Assembly (NCBI GenBank): GCA_022013085.1
Contig: JAKLQX010000045.1
Span: forward strand, 1 to 47,049
DNA: 47,049 nucleotides
Source of the DNA: Candidatus Omnitrophota bacterium
GTDB taxonomy: Bacteria > Omnitrophota > Gorgyraeia > Gygaellales > Profunditerraquicolaceae
Direction: 5' to 3'
This document shows positions 8,711 to 15,321 of the stretch, piece after piece; the stretch's first letter is position 1; each line of letters begins with the position of its first letter. The notes under the pieces are model-generated. The model was given only the letters and a program-made list of their open reading frames with translations, had not been told where the DNA came from and searched no databases. A program made the translations under genes and the position numbers.

Positions 8711-8772
8711 ATGGGGACGGTTCTATTTTTCTCGAGTTTAATGCCAGAAAAATAGAACCGTCCCCTGATTTA
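8711..8772. repeat. Hairpin repeat GGGGACGGTTCTATTTTT...AAAAATAGAACCGTCCCC, copy A
   Basis: 62-bp block identical to 9151-9212, including the asymmetric loop and the stop codon of the neighbouring minus gene. Confidence 0.9.
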
Positions 8773-9111
8773 CTTTAAAATTAGTTTATCGCCAAGGCTA
8801 GTGGAAGTGGATTTTATCGCGCCGCATGGCAATTCAATCACAAACTTGCTTTTAAGACATATTGGGCTTAGACGAAACGGCTTAAGGCCAACAACCGTTT
8901 TAACTACAATATTATTTTTGTCTACAAAGAGGGCATCTATCGCAAAATTCATAAAATATGTATGAATAGAATTACACGGTTTTAAAATAAGGGCCTGGCC
9001 GTAAGTAAACGTTCTTCTACCTAAGAGGCCACAGGCTCTTTTGAAAAAAGAATCAACCATAAGGGCGTTATCAGCCAATATGGTTTTACGCGTCTGATTG
9101 AATACTTCCAT
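8770..9111 (-). CDS. DUF192 family protein
   Basis: CGLLGRRTFTYGQALILKPCNSIHTYFMNFAIDALFVDKNNIVVKTVVGLKPFRLSP matches the DUF192 pattern. Confidence 0.8.
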   Translation of the reverse strand: MEVFNQTRKTILADNALMVDSFFKRACGLLGRRTFTYGQALILKPCNSIHTYFMNFAIDALFVDKNNIVVKTVVGLKPFRLSPICLKSKFVIELPCGAIKSTSTSLGDKLILK

Positions 9112-9150
9112 TATTTTAACTTCGGAGGTACTTCCTTAACTAAGCAAAAA

Positions 9151-9212
9151 ATGGGGACGGTTCTATTTTTCTCGAGTTTAATGCCAGAAAAATAGAACCG
9201 TCCCCTGATTTA
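9151..9212. repeat. Hairpin repeat GGGGACGGTTCTATTTTT...AAAAATAGAACCGTCCCC, copy B
   Basis: Identical to 8711-8772, same orientation. Confidence 0.9.
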
Positions 9213-11366
9213 AGCAGCCTGAAAAATATTATCTGAAATTTTTATCCCCTTAATCCTTATTTCTTCAAGCATTGAAGGCTTATAACCGGTAGCCTGAAAA
9301 CTACCTAATACATTTCCCTGTAAATCAATACCGGTTTGCTTAAAAATAAAAATGTCTTTTAAGTTTATATGCAGCTCGTCTTTCATCCCGGTTACCTCGG
9401 TTACCTGCACTATTTTTCTTGAACCATCGGATAACCGGGCGGTATGTATAACCATATCTATTGCCGAAGCAACCATCTCCCGTATAGCCCTTATCGGAAG
9501 TTCCATACCTCCCATTAAAATCATAGAATCAAGGCGGCTTAAAACATCCTGCGTGGAATTAGCGTGAATCGTAGTCATTGAGCCGTCGTGGCCGGTGTTC
9601 ATCGCCTGTAACATATCCAATGCTTCAATACCGCGGCATTCACCTATGATTATACGATCAGGCCGCATTCTAAGCGTATTCCTAAAAAGGTCTCTAATAG
9701 TCACCCCACCCCTGCCTTCAATATTTGGAGAGCGTGACTCAAGCCTAATCCAATGGCGCTGGTCAAGTTTTAATTCTGCCGCGTCTTCTATTGTAATAAT
9801 ACGCTCATCTTCAGAGACAAACCCGGAAAGAACATTTAATACCGTGGTCTTCCCGCTTCCTGTTCCTCCGGAGACAATTATATTTTTCCGGCAAAGTACG
9901 CTCGCCCGGATGAATTCCGCCATATCGGAACTTACAGCCTTAAACTGGATTAAATCCTCAATCTTAAATTTTTCTTTCCTGAATTTTCTTATCGTAAGGC
10001 TTGGCCCGGTTAATGCCAAAGGAGAGATTATGGCGTTGACACGCGATCCATCGGGAAGTCGGGCGTCCACCATCGGCACAGATTCGTCTATTCTCTTACC
10101 AATAGGCGCAATAATCCTTTCAATAATGGTCTTAACCTGCTCATTTGAGATAAATTTCTTGCTGGTTAACTCTATCTTGCCTTTTCTTTCAATATATATC
10201 TCGTCTTTATTATTAACCATAATATCAGTAATATCAGTCATGGCCAAAAGGTCCTCCAGCGGGCCATACCCCAAGGCCTCATCCAGGATTTCCTTTACCA
10301 GTTTTTTCCGCACTTCCAGAGAAGAGATAAAACTTCCCGCTTCTTCAACCAGGAAATTGCTTACCATAATCTCAGCCCTGCTTCTTAAGTTTTGCGCTTT
10401 TTTGGTATCGCTAAAAACTTTTAAATCCAATCTCTTGATATTAAGCTCATCTATAAGCCGGCTATGTATTTTTCTCTTAAGAATTATTATATCGTCTACT
10501 TTTTCATCTTTGGCTGCCAGTTCTGCAATTAAAGGCTCGGTTAAACCCTGCTCTTCCCATAGTTTCGCCGGTTTTTCCAGTGCCAACTGCTGCACGCGCA
10601 GCTGGTCTATTTCCTGATTTTGCGTGAATATATTTTTATCTTTAACCAGTTGTTCGCTCAGCTTATTCATCGCCAGGCTAAATTTTGAACGCGGGGCATC
10701 AATTACCACAGGTATGCCTCGGTTTACGGATAAACCAACGGCCTTGCCTTCCGAAGGGATCTGGTTAAGAATATCACAGGGCAAATTTACCTTTATTTCC
10801 TGCCAGCTGATGCTAGAGAGAGATTCTGCCCTGTTTAAAATTATCTTAACCATAGACAAAGGAAATTGCAGAAACTGCAGTGTATCTATGGTCCATTCAG
10901 CCTGATACATTGAAAGTATATCGGGAGTAACTACTAAGATAATAAGGTTTGCCTGGTCTAAAGCGGCAACAAGAACATCGCTAAAACTCTTTCCGGCATC
11001 AACAACCATATAATCATAATCTTTTTCCAGTAAATTCAATACTTCTTTGACATTATCGGGCTTAAGATGCGGGGCTTGGGCAGGACCAGCTATACCGCAT
11101 AAAAAATCAATTCCTAAGGGACTGCGAATGAGAAAATCTTTTTTCTTAAAATTCTCTGGGCTGCCTCTGTAGGACTGGACAAGGTCAACCATTGTCTTAT
11201 CCGCCTTAAGGCTTAGCATGCGCGCCATATCGCCCATGGCCTGCAAATCTAAATCAACAAGGCAAACCTTTTTGCCTTGTACTTTAGCCAAAGAAACAGC
11301 TAAGTTGGTAGCAATTAAGGTCTTGCCTACGCCGCCCTTAGTGCTGAATATAACTATCTTAGCCAT
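9210..11366 (-). CDS. Fusion of MinD/ParA-like TadZ/CpaE ATPase with CpaF/TadA secretion ATPase, 718 aa
   Basis: N-terminal FSTKGGVGKTLIATNLAVSLAK (deviant Walker A); C-terminal VSGGTGSGKTTVLNVLSGFV, IIGECRGIEALDMLQAMNTGHDGSMTTIHANS (CpaF hallmarks). Confidence 0.9.
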   Translation of the reverse strand: MAKIVIFSTKGGVGKTLIATNLAVSLAKVQGKKVCLVDLDLQAMGDMARMLSLKADKTMVDLVQSYRGSPENFKKKDFLIRSPLGIDFLCGIAGPAQAPHLKPDNVKEVLNLLEKDYDYMVVDAGKSFSDVLVAALDQANLIILVVTPDILSMYQAEWTIDTLQFLQFPLSMVKIILNRAESLSSISWQEIKVNLPCDILNQIPSEGKAVGLSVNRGIPVVIDAPRSKFSLAMNKLSEQLVKDKNIFTQNQEIDQLRVQQLALEKPAKLWEEQGLTEPLIAELAAKDEKVDDIIILKRKIHSRLIDELNIKRLDLKVFSDTKKAQNLRSRAEIMVSNFLVEEAGSFISSLEVRKKLVKEILDEALGYGPLEDLLAMTDITDIMVNNKDEIYIERKGKIELTSKKFISNEQVKTIIERIIAPIGKRIDESVPMVDARLPDGSRVNAIISPLALTGPSLTIRKFRKEKFKIEDLIQFKAVSSDMAEFIRASVLCRKNIIVSGGTGSGKTTVLNVLSGFVSEDERIITIEDAAELKLDQRHWIRLESRSPNIEGRGGVTIRDLFRNTLRMRPDRIIIGECRGIEALDMLQAMNTGHDGSMTTIHANSTQDVLSRLDSMILMGGMELPIRAIREMVASAIDMVIHTARLSDGSRKIVQVTEVTGMKDELHINLKDIFIFKQTGIDLQGNVLGSFQATGYKPSMLEEIRIKGIKISDNIFQAA

Positions 11367-11367
11367 A

Positions 11368-12990
11368 TTAATCTAATTGATAATTTATAGGTATATCTAT
11401 CCAGAGGTCCTGAGAAGCTATTGCGGGAGGAAAGGGCGGATAATCGGGAGATATGTTTTTAACCACACTCAAAGCATCATCATCTAAAATCCTATATCCT
11501 GAAGAACTCTTTATTTTTGAATCTAAAAGCTCTCCTTTATAAGAAAGATTAAGGCTTAATTTTACTGTCCCCTGAAAACCTGCTCCCTTAGCAGAACTAG
11601 GATAAGTAATCTTCTGGGTTATGCGTTGCTGCACGATATTAGAATACTTGGTAACCGGATCAAGAGATTGCTCTTGCGGTGCAGTTACAGGCGAGATCTC
11701 TCTTTTAGTTTGAGTTTTGTCCTTATCCATAGTAACTATCGTCGGCGTAAGAATAATAATAAGTTCAGTGTCCATTTTTGCGCCCTCACCTCCGCCTGTT
11801 CTACTAACTTTTTGCCTAAAGATAGCACCTAAAACAGGAATATTACTTAAGAAAGGAATCCGGGTGATTGTTTCTTCTTTCTTTTTCCTGATTAATCCTC
11901 CTATAGCCATGCTTTGACCACTATCAAGAAAAAGCTCGGTTACAGCGCTGCGTTTAGTTAAAGGATAAGCCTGGGCAGTGGTAGTGGTAGTTCCGGCTCC
12001 AGTTGAACCAATCGACTGAACTGCCCCTAAATCGCTAACTTCTACATTTACACCCAGCTTTATTCGTTTATCATCGGTTAACGTAGGCTTTATTTTAAAT
12101 TTGATACCATACTCTTTATACTCAACGCTAGTTCCCTGAGCTCCTGTGGTTTGGGCTATTTGAGTCGTAAATATCGGCTGTTCTCCGCCGACAAGCAATT
12201 CCGCCTCTTTACCACTCTGGCAGGCAATCCGCGGACGGGAAAGCATATGGGCTTTACCTTCCTGAATCAAGGCATCCAACTTAACCGTAAAAGGCGCAGC
12301 TACTCCGCCTGAGCCGCGCATAATATTAGCTACCTTAAATACCTTGCCCCAGGTTGTTCCCGCGGCAGCAAGGCCGGGTGAACCCACCTCGGCAAAATTA
12401 ATTGAGCCAGGCCAGGTAAACCCTAATGTATTAGTAGAGTCTTTATCAATCTCTATAATCTGCACATCAATATCCAATATCGTCTCTTCCTCTTTGATCT
12501 GAATCAGGTCAACAATTTTATTTTTTAATGCCGCCAAAACAGTAAAGACCCTTTCTCTGTCTTGGGATGTTTTAACCCGGCCTAAAATAAACACCTTTCC
12601 CTCATCTTCTTCGGCTTGAGAATAAACTTCAGGCAAGTTAAGTTTACCTAACAAATTATCTACGCGGGCTTTGAGTTCGTCGACATTCTCAGCGAATACT
12701 TTTATTTTGTATGACTGCTCGCCAAAATCATCCCATAAAACTAACGTAGTTACGCCTACGCCCTTAGGCACAATAGTGAATTCTTTTTTACTTACCTGGC
12801 CTACGCCTATAACAGTCGGATTACCAATGGCAATACGAGTTGGGTTGCTTGCTGACATAATTTTAAACCCGTTCTTATATATTTTAATAACTTCGCTATC
12901 ATCCAAGACGGTATCTAAAGTATAGCTACTGCTTGGATGAGCGCCAAAAACCATGCTTGTTAAAAAAATGAGCAAAAATATTTTCTTCAT
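11368..12990 (-). CDS. Tad/type II-like secretin (CpaC/RcpA-like) with TonB-like C-terminal domain, 540 aa
   Basis: Signal peptide, BON/N-domain-like region, secretin core (LDALIQEGKAHMLSRPRIACQSGKEAELLVGGEQPI...YGIKFKIKPTL...TELFLDSGQSMAIGGLI); C-term YPSSAKGAGFQGTVKLSLNLSYKGELLDSKIKSSSGYRILDDDALSVVKNISPDYPPFPP. Confidence 0.9.
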   Translation of the reverse strand: MKKIFLLIFLTSMVFGAHPSSSYTLDTVLDDSEVIKIYKNGFKIMSASNPTRIAIGNPTVIGVGQVSKKEFTIVPKGVGVTTLVLWDDFGEQSYKIKVFAENVDELKARVDNLLGKLNLPEVYSQAEEDEGKVFILGRVKTSQDRERVFTVLAALKNKIVDLIQIKEEETILDIDVQIIEIDKDSTNTLGFTWPGSINFAEVGSPGLAAAGTTWGKVFKVANIMRGSGGVAAPFTVKLDALIQEGKAHMLSRPRIACQSGKEAELLVGGEQPIFTTQIAQTTGAQGTSVEYKEYGIKFKIKPTLTDDKRIKLGVNVEVSDLGAVQSIGSTGAGTTTTTAQAYPLTKRSAVTELFLDSGQSMAIGGLIRKKKEETITRIPFLSNIPVLGAIFRQKVSRTGGGEGAKMDTELIIILTPTIVTMDKDKTQTKREISPVTAPQEQSLDPVTKYSNIVQQRITQKITYPSSAKGAGFQGTVKLSLNLSYKGELLDSKIKSSSGYRILDDDALSVVKNISPDYPPFPPAIASQDLWIDIPINYQLD

Positions 12991-13003
12991 TATTTTTCCT
13001 TTG

Positions 13004-13912
13004 TCATTTAGATAAAGGTACCCTTTCTTTATTCAAGCCCCTGATTATTTCAACGTACTCTGTCTCTCCTGTCTCTTTGATTTTAGGCTGAGGCGGGGCT
13101 ATTTCTTCCTTAGGCGGCATTAAATACCTAAATAATGTGTCCCAACTGGCGGGCTGAGTTGCCTGCATTTGAGAATCCGCCGGCGAACGTAAAGTCAAGC
13201 GCAACTTCCCCTGTTCCTGGACAAAAGCGATAAGGTTCACGTCCTGCGGCGCCAGAGCAAGCGTAATCAACGGCGAACCTTCAGTCCTTCTCTCTGCTTC
13301 TCTCTTCCCCGCGCTCGCGCTTGATACCGCGCCTATATCCTGGCCTATCGCTAAAACTAAAACATTCTGAAACAAAGGCATCACCGCCATTTGATTAACC
13401 TGCTTACCGTCGGGCATTTGTACCGGCACAGGAATCAACGCGATCACATCCACATAATCTCCGGGTTTAACCAGTCCCGCTAATGCCGAAATATTATCTA
13501 CTGATATAGTAACCGCTCTTTTCCCAACGGGAGTGCCCGCGGCTAAACCGCCTAACTCCCTCGGCTGAACCAGTTTACTCAAAGAAATCTGTTCACCTTT
13601 AGATATAGGAGCCAGCGCAACCATCCCTGAAACCCTATCCAGTGTAGCAACTACTTGCGGCTGGCGATATTGCTCAGGAATAATAATTGTTTCGATGTTT
13701 TCTGCCTCTATAGCTGCGCCCCGGGGAAGATCTTTTTTCGCGACTAATACCTTAACTTCATTCTTTGATATATTCTGCTCTATACTGGCTATCTTTCTTT
13801 TGGCCTCAACAATCACCTGATTACGCTGCTGGTCAATATAAGCCTTGGTCATAAATACAGCCATTAAAGCCAAAACAACGCCGATTATTATAATAATCTT
13901 CTGCTTTTGCAT
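13004..13912 (-). CDS. cpaB: Flp pilus assembly protein CpaB/RcpC (SAF domain)
   Basis: KVLVAKKDLPRGAAIEAENIETIIIP ... GKRAVTISVDNISALAGLVKPGDYVDVIALIP. Confidence 0.85.
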   Translation of the reverse strand: MQKQKIIIIIGVVLALMAVFMTKAYIDQQRNQVIVEAKRKIASIEQNISKNEVKVLVAKKDLPRGAAIEAENIETIIIPEQYRQPQVVATLDRVSGMVALAPISKGEQISLSKLVQPRELGGLAAGTPVGKRAVTISVDNISALAGLVKPGDYVDVIALIPVPVQMPDGKQVNQMAVMPLFQNVLVLAIGQDIGAVSSASAGKREAERRTEGSPLITLALAPQDVNLIAFVQEQGKLRLTLRSPADSQMQATQPASWDTLFRYLMPPKEEIAPPQPKIKETGETEYVEIIRGLNKERVPLSK

Positions 13913-14815
13913 TTATTTTATTTCTCCCTCGTAAAATTCCAACTTTGAGTCACGGGAAAGTTTCCCAATCAAATCTTCAATTATTTTCTGCTGCTTTAAA
14001 AATGTCAGGCCGCTTTTTATATTATCCCATATTTCACTAAGGGATTTTTGTTTCCCGCCGCGCTTGGCCTCTAATTTTATAATACAATACCCATCAGGTG
14101 CTTTAAAAATACTGCTGATTTTGCCTACCTCCAAAGAATCGGAAAAAGCCACAGCGTCAAATTGAGCGGACTTTTGACCTTTCTTAATAAAACCCAAATC
14201 CCCTGAGTCATTGGCGCTTGCGGACTTAGAGCGGTCTTTAGCTAAAGTAGTAAAATCTGTTCCTTGTAAAAGCAGGATCAGTATATCCTTAGCATCCTGC
14301 TCAGAACCAACCACTATTTCACGTATCTGCCTCTCTTCAGGCTCCTTAAGCTCGTCTTTATAATTATTGTAATAATCTTCTATTTCCTTAGAACTTACTT
14401 CTACTTTTTCCGCTTCCTTGCGAACCAACTCCATTACCAAAAGGTCTTGTTTGGTTTTTTCAAGCGCCTGAGTGATCTCTTCATTTCTATCCAAACCCCT
14501 GTTCAGGGCTTCTTGATAAAGAAGCGTGCGGCGGACCATCTCATTTTTCAGATAATCTATTTTCTTATCTCTGGCGGTAATCTTGGCTTCGGGCTTATCT
14601 GCAGGCACCATGGCATTATAAGCTTCCAATTCTTTGTTCAAGTCCTCTAATGTCACAGCCTGATTATTTACCTTGGCTATAATCGTACCTTTAACCACCA
14701 CGGAAGAAGTAGGCGCTTCTTTGATTTTAGGCTTAGGAAGGCTAATTTTCTCGCAACCTATTAAAAGCGATAAAATAAAAACGCAGATTGACGCAAAAAT
14801 AATGTGGGGCTTCAT
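13913..14815 (-). CDS. Parvulin-type peptidyl-prolyl isomerase lipoprotein (SurA/PrsA-like)
   Basis: Lipobox SLLIGC; SurA-N-like AKVNNQAVTLEDLNKELE; rotamase core REIVVGSEQDAKDILILLLQGTDFTTLAKDRSKSASANDSGDLGFIKKGQ. Confidence 0.85.
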   Translation of the reverse strand: MKPHIIFASICVFILSLLIGCEKISLPKPKIKEAPTSSVVVKGTIIAKVNNQAVTLEDLNKELEAYNAMVPADKPEAKITARDKKIDYLKNEMVRRTLLYQEALNRGLDRNEEITQALEKTKQDLLVMELVRKEAEKVEVSSKEIEDYYNNYKDELKEPEERQIREIVVGSEQDAKDILILLLQGTDFTTLAKDRSKSASANDSGDLGFIKKGQKSAQFDAVAFSDSLEVGKISSIFKAPDGYCIIKLEAKRGGKQKSLSEIWDNIKSGLTFLKQQKIIEDLIGKLSRDSKLEFYEGEIK

Positions 14816-14825
14816 TGCTCCTCCT

Positions 14826-14908
14826 TGCCCATAAGGGCACACCCGCGCAATTCCTATAAGCGCGGGGTGTTAACTATAAGCGTGTACCGGCCTATCAGAT
14901 AAGGCCGG
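14826..14908 (-). promoter_or_regulatory. Array of three hairpins in the leader of the parvulin-cpaB operon
   Basis: TGCCC-ataa-GGGCA (14826-14839), ACACCCGCGC...GCGCGGGGTGT (14839-14870), CCGGCC...GGCCGG (14887-14908), just upstream of the aaggaggag RBS. Confidence 0.5.
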
Positions 14909-14919
14909 GTGTTAATCGT

Positions 14920-15162
14920 TTACTCTTTCTTAATTTCGTTAATTATTCGGATTAATAAATCAACAATCTTAGCTATAAGAAAAAGAAGAAAAAAGAAAAA
15001 GGCATACATTACCAAGACTATGGCGCCCATCCAACGAGAACTACCGGGTGAAGTATTAAAAATAATAGACAAACCCCCCAAGACTCCAAAAAATAAAAAA
15101 AACCAGGAAAATATTTTAACTACTAAACTGGAAATTTTTAAGAAACCTAATTGATTACGCAT
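14920..15162 (-). CDS. Small two-TM membrane protein
   Basis: Two hydrophobic segments; antisense ORF 14909-15154 rejected. Confidence 0.5.
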   Translation of the reverse strand: MRNQLGFLKISSLVVKIFSWFFLFFGVLGGLSIIFNTSPGSSRWMGAIVLVMYAFFFFLLFLIAKIVDLLIRIINEIKKE

Positions 15163-15243
15163 TATATCTCCTTTGTTGTTTACCTTTGTTGTTTAGTTTT
15201 ACCATGGACTTAAATAAAAATCAAGAACAATTTATTATTTTTT

Positions 15244-15312
15244 AAGGGGACGGTTCTATTTTTTATATAATATCAAAGAATAAAAACGATGAAAAAATAG
15301 AACCGTCCCCTT
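15244..15312. repeat. Hairpin repeat GGGGACGGTTCTATTTTTT...AAAAAATAGAACCGTCCCC, copy C (different loop)
   Basis: Near-identical arms to copies A/B, loop unrelated. Confidence 0.9.
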
Positions 15313-15321
15313 GATTTGTAA

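Noticed and set aside
8711-9212. Composite transposon
   Set aside because: The hairpins flank only a DUF192 gene; no transposase in the interval and no visible target-site duplication, so kept only as a repeat-bracketed cassette.
9595-10617. 340-aa plus-strand ORF
   Set aside because: Antisense to the strongly supported TadZ-CpaF fusion; Ser/Ile-rich low-plausibility translation.
14909-15154. 81-aa plus ORF between operons
   Set aside because: Exact antisense to the small membrane protein 14920-15162; Lys-rich translation without start context.
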